Below, piece by piece: positions 12,320 to 24,899 of a stretch of 64,000 bases of DNA. The position numbers and the translations under genes were made by a program. The notes beneath the pieces are model-generated. The model was not told the DNA's origin and did no database searches. It was given only the letters and a program-made list of their open reading frames with translations. Source of the DNA: Littorina saxatilis (taxonomy: Eukaryota > Mollusca > Gastropoda > Littorinimorpha > Littorinidae); NCBI RefSeq assembly GCF_037325665.1, contig NC_090248.1, positions 23,468,199-23,532,198 on the forward strand. Direction: 5' to 3'. Every line of letters begins with the position of its first letter. Positions within the stretch are counted from its first letter, which is position 1.

Positions 12320-12835
12320 TATAATTCTTCTGATTGCATCTTTTTGCCTTTGTTGGGGATCCGGGAAAGTTCTTTTTGATTTGTGGTTTTTGCTTCTTAA
12401 TTCTCATTAATTGTAGGGTTGCCCCGATGATGATCAAAGTGTCCTGTCCACCGGAATAAAAGATCAGGAAGCAGCAGGTTTTCATTCACAACACTGAAGT
12501 GGGGAGAAAAGATGACACAGCAAACGTGAGACATCCATCACTCCACTTCATTACCAGGGAATTCCCATCCATAGTCTGAACGTCATTCTTGACCTCATCC
12601 ACCAATCCCAGCTTTGACGTCATTGCCCTATCCTTCCCAGGATCCCAAAACAAGATGTTATGTTGTAAAATAAATGTTACCTGTAGATCATACTGACATT
12701 TTGGCACAGAAAGCGTGCAGGTTCTAGCGTTTCGTGTTGCGTACAAGCATACATAGCCATGGAAGTAATGATGAATGGGGTCACTGGTCTTGTTTTAAAT
12801 TAAATGGTGCATCGGATTTGAAGCGATTCAAAATG
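12320..12835. other. No gene seen
   Basis: An 86-aa minus-strand frame (12746-12486) lies here but has no recognisable domain or supported splice context. Confidence 0.35.
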
Positions 12836-12840
12836 TGCTG

Positions 12841-13018
<178 letters not shown>

Positions 13019-13019
13019 A

Positions 13020-13750
13020 GAAAATAGAAAGTTCAGTAACGTATTCAAAATTGATATTACTGTATTCTTTACTATTTCTTTATTTAAAGAGGTATAAGGA
13101 CAGTTAATGCTTTCTCCGAAAACTTTTTTTGCAAATTAGGTGCTGACGTTCAGATGCTTCGCGGAGACCCGTCTCGGTCTTCGGGTTTCGGCTACCGAAG
13201 CCTGACTGGTCTCTATAATGACCAATCCCGGGTTTTCCGTGTAATTCTATTTTGTCGACTTCACAAAACTGGCTGCACGAATCTTTGGCGCTGAATTTTT
13301 GTAAATTCGACTGCGGGTTTAATCAAGGACCGCGCCTTTAAAGAATATCTTCCTATTGAATTCGTGTAGACCATCGTGTCAGTCATCACAGATTTGTCCA
13401 GACTTTCGCACGGAATACGAGCATCAAGGTGTTTGTGTCCTTTTAAGCCCAAATAAACAATGATGAAATTAATAAATGTGCTGCTTTCGTTGTGCAGGGA
13501 GTGTGTGGGAGTATGATGGAATAATTATATAGTGTTGATAATTCCAAGTACAAACACAGAGCAGATTTGAAGATAGTCACAAAGTCGCTGAGTCGAACGA
13601 AAATCGACCTTCTTAATGCGGACATGTTGGACAATGCTTTTGTCTGCATCGATGATACATCTCAAGACCGCTTGAAATACAATAACATTCGGTCAAATGG
13701 ACCTTTTTGCACGTTAAAAACACAAACAAAATACAGCCTGGCTGTTTTCT
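13020..13750. other. No gene seen
   Basis: A stem-like CTTCGGGTTTCGGCTACCGAAG lies near 13179-13200 (written here only in part as CTTCGGGTTTCGG and CTACCGAAG), reminiscent of a SINE piece; otherwise unremarkable. Confidence 0.3.
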
Positions 13751-13756
13751 GTGCAG

Positions 13757-13841
<85 letters not shown>
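13757..13841. repeat. GT microsatellite
   Basis: Pure (GT)n, about 85 bp. Confidence 0.97.
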
Positions 13842-13843
<2 letters not shown>

Positions 13844-14530
13844 AAAAAATGTTTTTGTAAATGATCTAATGTTGTGAATGACATCTTTTTCAACCGAAGA
13901 AATTTATTCAGCAAACAAATTGTATCAATCCTCATAGGAAGCAGCCGCTCTAGACTGTTGATTTGCGGGACTGTACAGATGTCTAGGTGAAAGGACGCTC
14001 TTAGCCAACGAGAACAATCTGATGCAGTAATCACTCGTAGTGACACGGACGGATTTCGTCTTAGCTGCCTTATTGCTGGCATTTTTATCATGAAGTACCC
14101 GCCATATTTTTGTACTGATGAAGTAATTACTCGGTGGTGATACTGCTTACGTCTCTAATCCCTTGTAGCTGAGATTGTTCTACTGAAATAACCATCCTCT
14201 TGTTGTGCTGATGAAGAAATCGTTCCAGGTAATACTGCTTAGTTACGTTTCTACTCCCATTTATCTACTGAAATACCCATCATCAGGTAACCAACTAAAT
14301 CCGCCTGGCGATGCCTATTATAACCAGATCCGACAACAGACAGAAACAACCGCAACAACCTTTCTCCAATCAAGGTACATTACATGACATGACATGACAT
14401 TACATTACATCTCTCAAATCAAGTTACAAGAATAGGAACGACGGAGGATTTAAGTACATATCAGGAGCTGCGATCGGCACGAGATAATGGGAGAAAAAGC
14501 ACCGGTACCATCCCTTGGTCCCTCGGCTTA

Positions 14531-15048
14531 AGGCCAAGATACACGATCGGTTTCGCTCGTACGTTTGAGACCGACCGCCCGAAACTGACCACAAACCGAT
14601 CGTGTGGCATCCGAACCGTACGTCTCACACGCTTGACAGTATCCGCCTCGTCCCGTCCGTTCGAAATACAGCTGGATCTATTCCGAACGGATGGCAAGCA
14701 TCCTCCAGCCAATGAGCGCACGTCTTTCAGTCGACACCCACTTTGCAAATGGCGGTCAGTTCAGCATCAAAACTTGCCGATTCGGAATCGAAATATATCA
14801 TCAACCTGAATCTTGGCGACGAGTTGGAATCTATGGAACCATGGAAGTAAAAACTACAAAAACCAGCAACATCGAGACCTGTTCCTGCTGTCCATGCAGC
14901 AGACTTCCACGTCAAATGTGGGGTAAAACGACCTTCACCTCGTACGTCTCAGGAGCATGGTGTGGCAAGCGTTCCGTTCCTCTGAGACGATGAAGTCTGA
15001 CCCGCCCGCCTCAAACGTACGTGCGAAACCGATCGTGTATCTTGGCCT
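14531..15048. mobile_element. Inverted-repeat DNA element, PIF/Harbinger-like, 518 bp
   Basis: Terminal inverted repeats of about 39 bp begin AGGCCAAGATACACGATCGG and differ at one internal position, so the element is young. TTA is duplicated at 14528-14530 and 15049-15051. The interior has no transposase-like frame. The 13.85-14.53 kb sequence to its left shows no gene. Confidence 0.85.
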
Positions 15049-15255
15049 TTAGAGGGCTGTGACCGACGTACGTTTCTAATCCTGAGCGGATATGGCAATG
15101 TAGTTAATGAACGTACCTGTATAGTACCTGTGCTTAATAACGGCCATCATTGGCGCGCGGCAGATGTAGCTCTAGTTTCTCGTGCTGGCAAGCTAAATTG
15201 AGCTCTGTGGCCTTTCACTTTAAGACGGCTTGGTCTCCTGGAGACGGATGTTCGG

Positions 15256-15592
15256 CTTTAAAGACACACTCCTTCCAGTGAAAAGTTGGGCTCACCATCT
15301 CAGATCTGGCCAGGCATTTACGAGGCATAAGACCATCCCTCCACTTGGTCACCTACACACAATCAACAGGCTTTGGGTTCTCTGTGCATCGCGGTAATAA
15401 TTTGATGGAATGATTTTGTAAATCAAGAAACTAATTAATGTAAACTATTCCAACACACCACAGGAAGCAGTCAAGATGTTAACTCTTGGTATGTGACCAA
15501 GTGGAGGGATGGTCTTATCCATCGTAAAAGCCTGTTTCCAGATCTGAGATGGTGAGCCGAACTTTTCGCGGGAAGGAAACAGTGTGCCTCTA
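15256..15592. mobile_element. Foldback element (family G), about 110 bp arms
   Basis: Left arm (TTTAAAGACACACTCCTTCC ... CTCACCATCTCAGATCTG ... GACCATCCCTCCACTTGGTC) is repeated inverted from about 15475 to 15592. Arms differ at scattered sites and small gaps. One arm or diverged relatives occur at 11174-11510, 16190-16330 and 21928-22030. Confidence 0.8.
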
Positions 15593-15914
15593 ACATTCGC
15601 AAGGCCACTTGGTGCGGAAAAGTTGACTCTGTATTCATCCTGATGAAAAGCTTATGTGTACGACAGTTTTTAATCACCCCGCCTTAAATACTGACGTACT
15701 CCGACTTCGGAGTAATAGAGAGGAAATAGATTTCAAGAGCTTTTAGCACAAGCCGGGATCAGTGCACGGTACGCCCACAATGCCTGTTACTGACTGGAAT
15801 CGATGTAACGATGAAGTCATCTTAGTGTAGGATAGGATGGCTGTTGCAAAAACAGGTTGAACCTAACATATATTACAAACAAGTGCGCGCCTTGATTTTG
15901 AACAGACAGACAGA

Positions 15915-16034
15915 CAGATACAGACACGCATGCAGAGACGGATCGAGAGACATACAGATACAGACACGCATGCAGAGACGGATCGAGAGACAGACAGATA
16001 CAGACACGCATGCAGAGACGGATCGAGAGACAGA
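15915..16034. repeat. 40-bp minisatellite, three copies
   Basis: CAGATACAGACACGCATGCA followed by GAGACGGATCGAGAGACAGA repeats at exact 40 bp spacing (15915, 15955, 15995) with a single difference. A CA tract follows at 16098-16152. Confidence 0.95.
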
Positions 16035-16096
16035 CAGATAGACACCGAGAGAAAGATAAAGGAAGAAGAAAATGTATGTAAACATGTCCCTCAATC

Positions 16097-16157
<61 letters not shown>

Positions 16158-16399
16158 ATAGTCATGTAAAACACCGCAGATCCGTTCAGGCTTTTACATG
16201 TGATAATCATAGCATCCTTTTTTAGGACACACTGCAAAAAATGCCAACAAAAGCAGCAAGATTGCCGATTCCTGGTATGCTCCCACGTGTCAGTCTTAGT
16301 GAAAGGATGCTCTTACTGCATGTAAAAGCACTGGCAGGTTTGGGGTGGTTTCACATGATAGTTTACACGGCATGTGAGATACCGTTTCAACCTGTGTGA

Positions 16400-17865
16400 G
16401 ACACTAATAAGATTCTACACACAACAGGAAGTCGGCTGTTGCTTGCAAATGACCATGGCGGCTTCAGTTATTGATGTATGAGAACATTTATAGCGTTCAC
16501 AACACAGGAAGATGTCTTCGTTGTCCTCAAATGACCATTCCAGCAAATGAGACACTCTTTAGATTCTACAAACCACAGGAAGTCGGCTGTTGCTTGCAAA
16601 TGACCATGCATGGCGGATTTAGTGATGCATGAGAAAATTGTTAGTGTTCCCACCACAGGAAGCTGTATTCGTTGTCCTCAAATGACAATTCAGATGAGAC
16701 ACTCTTTAAATTCTACACATCACAGGAAGTCGCCTGTTGCTTGCAAATGACCATGCATGGCGGATTTAGTGATGCATGAGAAAATTGTTAGTGTTCCCAC
16801 CACAGGAAGCTGTATTCGTTGTCCTCAAATGACAATTCAGATGAGACACTCTTTAGATTCTACACACCACAGGAAGTCGGCTGTTGCTTGCAAATGACCA
16901 TGCATGGCGGATTTAGTGATGCATGAGAAAATTGTTAGCGTTCACACCACAGGAAGCTGTATTCGTTGTCCTCAAATGACAATTCAGATGAGACACTCTT
17001 TAGATTCTACACACCACAGGAAGTCGGCTGTTGCTTGCAAATGACCATGCATGGCGGATTTAGTGATGCATGAGAAAATTGTTAGCGTTCACACCACAGG
17101 AAGCTGTATTCGTTGTCCTCAAATGACAATTCAGATGAGACACTCTTTAGATTCTACACACCACAGGAAGTCGGCTGTTGCTTGCAAATGACCATGCATG
17201 GCGGATTTAGTGATGCATGAGAAAATTGTTAGCGTTCACACCACAAGAAGCTGTATTCGTTGTCCTCAAATGACAATTCAGATGAGACACTCTTTAGATT
17301 CTACACACAACAGGAAGTCGGCTGTTGCTTGCAAATGACCATGGCGGCTTCAGTTATTGATGTATGAGAACATTTATAGCGTTCACAACACAGGAAGATG
17401 TCTTCGTTGTCCTCAAATGACCATTCCAGCAAATGAGACACTCTTTAGATTCTACAAACCACAGGAAGTCGGCTGTTGCTTGCAAATGACCATGCATGGC
17501 GGATTTAGTGATGCATGAGAAAATTGTTAGTGTTCCCACCACAGGAAGCTGTATTCGCTGTCCTCAAATGACAATTCAGATGAGACACTCTTTAAATTCT
17601 ACACATCACAGGAAGTCGCCTGTTGCTTGCAAATGACCATGGCGGCTTTAGTGATGCATGAGAAAATTGTTAGTGTTCCCACCACAGGAAGCTGTATTCG
17701 CTGTCCTCAAATGACAATTCAGATGAGACACTCTTTAAATTCTACACATCACAGGAAGTCGCCTGTTGCTTGCAAATGACCATGGCGGCTTTAGTGATGC
17801 ATGAGAAAATTGTTAGTGTTCCCACCACAGAAAGCTGTATTCGCTGTCCTCAAATGATCGTGAAA
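16400..17865. repeat. Satellite array, ~147 bp monomer, with higher-order repeat
   Basis: Ten monomers begin at CAGGAAGTCG near 16425, 16576, 16723, 16870, 17017, 17164, 17311, 17462, 17609 and 17752: steps of 147 bp, twice 151 and once 143. The two 151-bp steps are 886 bp apart, and the monomer pair at 16425-16720 recurs almost base for base at 17311-17606, so six monomers form a higher-order unit. Identical 62-aa frames at 16468-16656 and 17354-17542 (minus) are a by-product. Degenerate relatives (GACCTACATGTGCGAGA, CGAAGTAG) continue at 17866-18000 and 19200-19360. Confidence 0.95.
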
Positions 17866-18186
17866 AGACCTACATGTGCGAGAAGCTCGTTTAAAATATA
17901 GATCTCCTCCTGAGGAAGTGTGTGTTGCAAATGACGCTCGTTTGCATTTCGGTCACCTGACGAAGTAGCCTGTTGCTCGCATATGAGCATCTCGGCCATA
18001 TGCCGACATGTGTTAGAAACCATGGAAACTCGTCTGTCTTCACACCAAAAGAATCTTCTTCTTTTTTTCTTTGTTTATTTAATCACGGTTGCAACCGATA
18101 TCGTGCTGATGTATTTGGTCTACAATGGACATTGGCATTTTGATGTCCAATACCTTAGGCATGTATTCGTTTATTTTCTTCTTTAA

Positions 18187-18901
18187 AGGCACAGTAAGCC
18201 TCCCGTAAACCATCACAGAGCTCCCCGAGCGTCTAAATACAGTACAAGCATACTTCCATTTGAACGCTCACCGAACGGGAACATCCTGGCTGCTTTCTGT
18301 CGAGCGTGAGACATTTTCAAAGAATTTATTTTCGTAGACTTGTTCCGTTAACAACAACGGCGCCTCGTTTTTGTGCAAGACCTAACTTTTAAAATCTAAA
18401 TAATAAATTGACAGCTTGTTACACAAACATTCTTTAATCATAAAAGAATTCGTTTTTCATCAAGACGAAGTTGTGAAAGTTTAAAAAAAGAAAAGCCCGG
18501 AAGCAGGGTCACGCAAGGGTCGTAGCAGACGACGGCCGGTTTATCAGTGCAAATCGCCGTTCCTCTCAACAGTCAAAAGCCATCGCTAGAGTTCTTGTAA
18601 ACCACAGCCGTTGTTTCGTGCATAAAAAAACGTGCTATTGTAGATAAGCTCACGTCGAGTCGCATTCAAATGACTAACTATGACGACTGCATTGTGAAAA
18701 GGGAAAACTGGATCATACGGGTTCACGATGGCTCAGGGGTAAGATAAACCACGCAAAAATAAATTCTTTGAAAATTGTTCGCTCTTTACGGAGGGCACCT
18801 AGGATGTTCTAAATTGGTGAGTGTTTAAATGAAATGGTGTTTGTACTGTGTGTAAAAGCCTGACCGTATCTGTGATGGTTTACGGGAGGCTTACTCTGCC
18901 T
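18187..18901. mobile_element. Inverted-repeat DNA element, PIF/Harbinger-like, 715 bp
   Basis: Inverted ends AGGCACAGTAAGCCTCCCGT (left) and their complement at the right match at 32 of 33 positions. TAA is duplicated at 18184-18186 and 18902-18904. It interrupts the degenerate edge of the satellite. No transposase-like frame inside. Confidence 0.85.
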
Positions 18902-19710
18902 TAAAGTATGTATGTGCTGTTGAAATTGTGTTTGTATAGACATGCAGGCGTGAAACAATACAATTTACATAAAATATTCTTATGTGCCATGCTCAAACAA
19001 GAGATCGCCCTCCCCCTCCCCCCCCCCCCCCCCCAAAAAAGAATCTGTATTCGCTGCACTCAAATAATCGTAACCTTGTACCTCCTACGCGCCACTCCAC
19101 TCCTCTGTCACGGTGGTCACTGAGTGGACTGCTCGCCAAACAGCACAATCTTTGGGAGGCGGCGGTCTTGCGGCGGCGGTCTAGCAACCTACGCATACAA
19201 GTGTGACATACTCGTTTGCATCTCCCCCTGAGGAATAACTTGTTGCTGAGACTGAAATGAGCTGTGTTTGCTGACTTCCAATGACCATGTTAAGACCTAC
19301 ATGTGCGAGACGCTCATTTGCATACTTATATATCTTCCTTGACGAAGTAGGATGTATGCTGCTTTAAATTGGGCATCACCATTGCTTACCTATAAATGTG
19401 TGACAATCGCATGTACAAATGTGGGAGTAATTAGCATTTTAGTGTGTGGCATTATGTTGTTGTTGGTCACCCTGTACCTTCGGGGAGGTCGACCGCGCCT
19501 TTGCCTGCAAGTCCCGATTCAGTTCACAAACTTGTTTGTTTCAGGGCTGGCATTTATCCATATAAGGCTCGTTTCCATCTTCCGAGGAAGCAGGATGTTG
19601 CCCTCCAACGCCGATCTCAAAAACAGCCTAGGCCTGTGGGTGTGACAATCTTATTTCTATTTTCCGCCATCAGGAAGACCGACAGCCGTGTCTTTGCTTT
19701 CCTCTATCCA

Positions 19711-19990
19711 CGAAGTCGGAGTGGTGCAGTGGGTAGAGCGCTTGCCTTTGACGCTGGAGGTCGTGGTTCGTCCTCCACTCGGGGCAAATACAGATACCCG
19801 ATTTTTCCGAGCGCTCTCCAGTCCACCCAGCTGGAAATGGGTACCTGACCCTACGTAGGGCTGGGGAAGGTGAAGGCAGCGAGTGAGAGGAGATGGGCAC
19901 CGCCCTCATGAAGCTGGCCCCAGAAAAGTTGAGATCTCTAACATCTCTCTCCCCTACGACCAGATGGTTATGGCACTACCTTTACCTTGA
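19711..19990 (+). mobile_element. tRNA-derived SINE (family C)
   Basis: GTGGTGCAGTGGGTAGAGCG resembles a tRNA A box and GGTCGTGGTTCGTCCTCC a B box, followed by an unrelated body (GGTACCTGACCC, GTGAGAGGAGATGGG) and a tail rich in CTTTACCTTGACC. Only one copy in this window, so the ends are approximate. Confidence 0.6.
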
Positions 19991-20236
19991 CCTTAATCTT
20001 ATCAACGAAGAATGTACGTTGACTCTCAGTGTCGCTGCAGCCTCCGCTGCCAAGGGTAGCGGTTTGTGCCAAACGTTTGCCTGGGATTAGTAAGCTTACA
20101 ACTCCTACCACAAAGTGATGATGTTCAAATTTGACTGACTAAGCCGGTGACCATTATAAAATGTTTGGTGGCTTGTCGTCAGACCAGCTTTTTTGTTGGT
20201 CCGAGGGGGAGCATATCGTTTTCTGTTTCATCTTTA

Positions 20237-20510
20237 TCGACCGAGGGGTAGCTCATTGGGCAGAGACCTGGACTTGTGATCCAAGGATCACGGGTTCGAA
20301 TCCAGGTCGGGACTGACACAGGTCAACTCTATGTGCAGACTCAGAGACGGTATCCATGTCCCACCCCGGGATGTCACCCCAGTGGCACGTAAGTGCGGGT
20401 GGCTGATTTCATCTAAACACGCACACACCTGGGTAATGCAACTCTTGTTGCTGTTATCATTCCATTGAAACGGAGCGACCCGGATTTCTCTGCAATGGGA
20501 TAATAATGTA
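20237..20510 (+). mobile_element. tRNA-derived SINE (family B)
   Basis: The head GAGGGGTAGCTCATTGGGCAG ... GATCACGGGTTCGAATCC has tRNA A and B boxes (quoted in pieces). Body landmarks CAGACTCAGAGACGGTATCC and CACACACCTGGGTAATGC recur inverted at 31000-31245 and 31285-31497. Confidence 0.75.
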
Positions 20511-20674
20511 AAGTGAATGACATTTAAAGAAGAAAAAAAATCATCTATCGAGCGTGTCGTCTGTCAAACAAATGTAGGCGACCTGGTACTCGCTGAATTT
20601 GTGACGATAATGGCGTTCTGTTCAATCAATCGATCCATTGTTTTGCGCGTTATAAAGCTGACTAGAACACATTC

Positions 20675-20828
20675 AGTGAGAGAGAGAAAGAGGGAGCGAG
20701 AGAGAGAAAGAGAGAGAGAGAAAGAGACAGATGATGGAATTTTATTTTTCAAGGATAGAGGTTTAAGGCGACGCCTTTTCTTACAACCGGTCCTTACTTC
20801 TAATACAAGAGAGAGAGAGAGAGAGAGA

Positions 20829-20871
<43 letters not shown>

Positions 20872-20875
20872 ACAC
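20675..20875. repeat. GA and CA microsatellites around an inverted LINE tail
   Basis: GAGAGA tracts flank a segment (20725-20805) that is the reverse complement of the LINE-like 3' end near 4570-4635, followed by a CA tract. Confidence 0.7.
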
Positions 20876-20939
20876 ACACCAACATGAATTTATAGAATAT
20901 ATGCTAAAATGGAACACATTACACAGTTCCCAATGAATT

Positions 20940-21545
20940 ATTGAAGAAAGGAGGTTGACTTACCCGAATACAAAATCAAGACATGCGAGCACGTAAGCTG
21001 ATTGCTTAAGTGGGATGAAAAGTGGGATAAGCAAACAAGCATGTTTCTCCTGCACACCAGAACAAAATATCTATGATTTCGAACGAACGGAAACATCAAG
21101 TTGCCGAGTCGTGCTACTTTTTGTACAGTGTTTTCTTTTTTCCATTTTTTTGCGCATTGCATTCAACCTTCCATACTACTCACCAACCAACTCTATGCAT
21201 ACGCGTTAGATTGTAAATCTTAATCAAGAGGAGGTTAATGTAAAAAAAAAATAATAATTATCAATGCCATTCAAGGGTCCATACCATAAGCAACACACAG
21301 CTTAATTTTCCATGAGTTTAAAGTGAGTCTCAATAGTGGGACGGAACCCAAACACACGACCAAAAACATAATTCACAAAAGACAAGTTTTCCTTGTTAAA
21401 AATCGACCAAAACAAACAGCTAAAAGAACAATGCATGTCCCAAGCGCATATATTCTACTCTTCAAAAGAAACTATGCAGGTGCTTTTTGGGTGCGTGTCG
21501 ATTTTTGTGATGATGGAGGCTGTTTATGTCCTGACCAATTTAGTA
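20940..21545. other. No gene seen
   Basis: Short overlapping frames without recognisable domains. Confidence 0.35.
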
Positions 21546-21552
21546 TTATAGA

Positions 21553-21555
21553 TGT

Positions 21556-21622
<67 letters not shown>

Positions 21623-21625
21623 CGT

Positions 21626-21665
<40 letters not shown>

Positions 21666-21742
21666 GTGTGTGTGCGTGCGCGTGTGTGTGTGCGTGTGTG
21701 TGTGTGTGTGTGTATGTGTGTGTGTGTATGTGCGTGCGTGCG

Positions 21743-21774
<32 letters not shown>

Positions 21775-21815
21775 TGTGTCTGTCTGTGTCTGTGTCTGTG
21801 TCTGCACGCACAAAC
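21553..21815. repeat. GT microsatellite
   Basis: (GT)n with GC and TA interruptions, about 260 bp. Confidence 0.95.
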
Positions 21816-21927
21816 GGGCGCGTCTGAGTCTGACTGTATGAGTGTGTGTCATGTTGAACAACGCCATCTATTGTCCCCTTAGTGTGGACACGACAAAATA
21901 AATCATTATTCGAACTTGCTGTTAAGG

Positions 21928-22030
21928 GATCAGCAATCCCTTGAAGTCCTTTCCGTGAAAACAGTTCGGCAAACGATCTCAATTCTGGCCAGGTCACCTT
22001 TTACATGCGATAAAACCATCCCTTAGCAAC
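21928..22030. mobile_element. Single arm of foldback family G
   Basis: CTTGAAGTCCTTTCC, CTCAATTCTGGCCAGG and TTTTACATGCGATAAAACCATCCCT align in order with one arm of 15256-15592. Confidence 0.45.
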
Positions 22031-22604
22031 AATCAACAACCAGTGCAGTTAGGCTATTTCTTTGGTGCTGAGTTAACTTATTGACCTTGGTGTCGTTACA
22101 AACCTAATAGACGAATTCTGAAAATTACTCTGTCGGGTTTGATGGGGGTTGTGAAAGAGTGAATGCCCTTGATATTCCTGGGACAAACAATTCACGAGCC
22201 ATTCGCAAGCGAGGGGTGTGTCGGAAACACGTGGACATGGAGCACGTGTGGATTTATCAATATTTGTCCCATAAGAAGCAAGGGTATTCACACTTTCACA
22301 GTCTATACAAACCTGACAGTTATTTCCGAACATTGTCTGAGTTTGATCTATTTACATTTATCATTTACAAAGTGTTTTGTTCTCTTATTACATTTTTGTT
22401 GTTGTTGTTGTTGTTTTTATTGTATTTTCAAATTAATGTGATCTATAGCTAGTTTTGTATTATTAATGTTGCCTTGCCTTGCCATTTTGCCTTGCCTTGT
22501 CTCTTCATCAAAAGAATTCCCAGTCTGTACAGAACACACGCTGTGGATGTTTTGCGTGTCTCCCAAGATTGAAAGATGCTATCCACCCATGTAAATTAAA
22601 AGCC

Positions 22605-22902
22605 ACCGCAACACGGTGGCCTAGTGTTAAGGCGTCCGCCCAGTGAGCGGGAGGTCGTGGGTTCGAACCCCGGCCGGGTCATACCTAAGACTTTAAAATT
22701 GGCAATCTAGTGGCTGCTCTGCCTGGCGTCTGGCATAATGGGGTTAGTGCTAGGACTGGTTGGTCCGGTGTCAGAATAATGTGACTGGGTGAGACATGAA
22801 GCCTGTGTGTGGCGCACGTTAAATGTCAAAGCAGCACCGCCCTGATATGGCCCTTCGTGGTCGGCTGGGCGTTAAGCAAACAAACAAACAAACAAACAAA
22901 CA
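22605..22902 (+). mobile_element. tRNA-derived SINE (family E) with CAAA tail, complete
   Basis: Head ACGGTGGCCTAGTGTTAAGG and GGTCGTGGGTTCGAACCCC carry A- and B-box-like motifs; the body ends TCGGCTGGGCGTTAAG(CAAA)n. A 12 bp target duplication AAATTAAAAGCC lies at 22593-22604 and 22903-22914. Second copy at 32928-33244. The last ~50 bp before the tail resemble the minus-strand 3' end of the repeat at 35325-35830. Confidence 0.9.
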
Positions 22903-22914
22903 AAATTAAAAGCC

Positions 22915-24890
22915 TGGTCAGATTTGTGGTCGTAAAAATTACATCGCTTCCACTGACGAGAGGTAATGCATCTTTTAAAGTAATCAGCTATAGCGATCAC
23001 TGTTATGTCGGTCAAGGGCTATGTTTTCTCAGTCAGTGGTGTTAAGTTCTCTGCAAGCACGTGCGACATTGAATTGCAACGCCATCATGGCAGAATATTT
23101 GGGTCGACTCGTGATTGCAGACCTCAGCACATTTTTAGCTGAGGTTTCAGATTCCACAGTGACATGAAGATGGAGCTCGATTCTATAATGATTTAGACGT
23201 TGTGATGAGTGTGTAAAATTTGCTTCTTTTATTTTTTGTTTGTTTGTTTGTTTTCTAACTGTTGATTCTTACTGTTTAACGTTGAACGGAGCAGGTTGAG
23301 CAAGCACCCCAAACGTGCACGCGAGCAGACGCGCACACACAAAAACGCGCGCGTGCTCACACACACACACACACACTTTTTTTCTTCTTCAAAACAGCTC
23401 TAACTTGAAGTCAGAAAAAAACTTAGACGTCAGTCATTCGCCTACATCCGATTCGTTGTAAATGACCACCCCTCACTGGTGATGATCTTTGCTTTCTGAA
23501 ATCATTGATTATTAAACCTGCCCTTGAGTCTTCTTCTTTTTTCGTCCACACATCTCTAACTCTTAAAAGTCACACATAATAACTGCAAGACAGGTCTAAG
23601 ACGTGTTGATTTTCACGTTTCTTTCATGTAATTTGTTGATTTTTTCCTCTCATTTTTACAGTATGATAACAGTACAAGTACAATAACATAGCGACAAGGG
23701 AAAGAAAGAAATAAGTTGAGGGAAAGAGGGGATACATAATCTGTTGATTAGTACACCTGCCCTGAACTTGGAAGTCAGGCATAAGCCTACATCCAATTGG
23801 TTTAAACAACATTTTTATTAAAAAAATTCATCACATGAAACAATTGAAAATAACAACTAGGACACGCACTCAAAAAAATGCTTATTGCACGTGACCAAAA
23901 CAATACTAAATTACACACATCAGTTTTCATAATGGTGGACAGAAAAATAATAAACCAGTAGAACAAATTGTGTGAATGGGGATTGGGAACTGATTAAAAA
24001 CAGAAGAATCTACAGAGGAGAAAAAAATAAAGAAGAAAAAAATGAGGGGGGGGGGGGGAGGGAGAGAGAGAGAGAGAGAGAACATACAGGCAACCACAAG
24101 GAGAGACTAGGACGAAAGCGCGTGGGAAGACTGGAACATGAGCATGTAGGCTTAAATTCAAGTAAATGTATTTTGTTTTAATGGAATCACCACTCACTGT
24201 TGATGAATCATTTGTCACTCACCAAACCGTGGAAGTTGTCGATGTCATTGCAGAATTGGGTCACAGCTCCATGATTGTATCACGGTAGGCATTGTCCACT
24301 GATATAGGTGCAAGGCTGGGTATGTGTGTGTATCTGAGTATGTGTGTGTGTTTATCTGAGTATGTCAGTTTGTGCGTGCGTGCGTGCGTGCGTGCGTGTG
24401 TGTGCGTGCAGTTCTTCAATGCATTCCATCGTCACCGAGTCCCGCGTTTTGAAGATTCGACGACAAAGTCATATAGACGGGTTTAATGTTAGGAAAGGGT
24501 AGCCCTCAGCCTTGCCTCGGATGATACACCTGCATACACAGGAACCCGTTATTTAAGACTCCTTATTGAAAGAATCCGTTTCTTTTAAGACCTTGTTATT
24601 TTCAAAATGCCCGTTCATGATGTCTCTTACTTTAACTCCCCTTTTGCAACCCGATTTTATTTTTTTTATTTTTTTTTAGATTTCTGGCGGTCTTATCAGA
24701 GGGGTTCCACTGCATGTATGCCATGCAGGTATGCTCGGAAATGGCCAAGCGAGTGACGTGCACAAGTATGACGAAGGAGGTTTGCCCAACTCCGAAATCA
24801 AACACACAAATCATTGTGTCAGTCCCATCGAGAATGTCGTCTGCAAACTAATGCTGCTGACTGCAAATTAAAATTGTGCTATGTTTCCCC
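22915..24890. other. No gene seen
   Basis: AT-rich sequence with short CA, GA and G tracts (23320-23372, 24040-24085) and a CGTG tract near 24370-24405. The end of a TA-flanked inverted-repeat element (AGAGGGGTTCCACTG) is visible near 24698-24712. No supported coding region. Confidence 0.35.
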
Positions 24891-24899
24891 AACACTCTT

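Noticed and set aside
16425-17860. Direct repeats that might suggest a CRISPR array
   Set aside because: Monomers of 147 bp adjoin without unique spacers; this is a tandem satellite in a eukaryotic genome.
21472-21997. Long His-Thr or Val-Cys repeat frames
   Set aside because: GT/CA microsatellite artefact, as at 10.7-11.1 and 32.4-33.6 kb.
22605-22680. tRNA gene candidates (also at 3570, 19730, 20250, 30600, 31200, 32940, 50210)
   Set aside because: A and B boxes are present, but each is fused to a repeated body and tail, several with target duplications: SINE heads.
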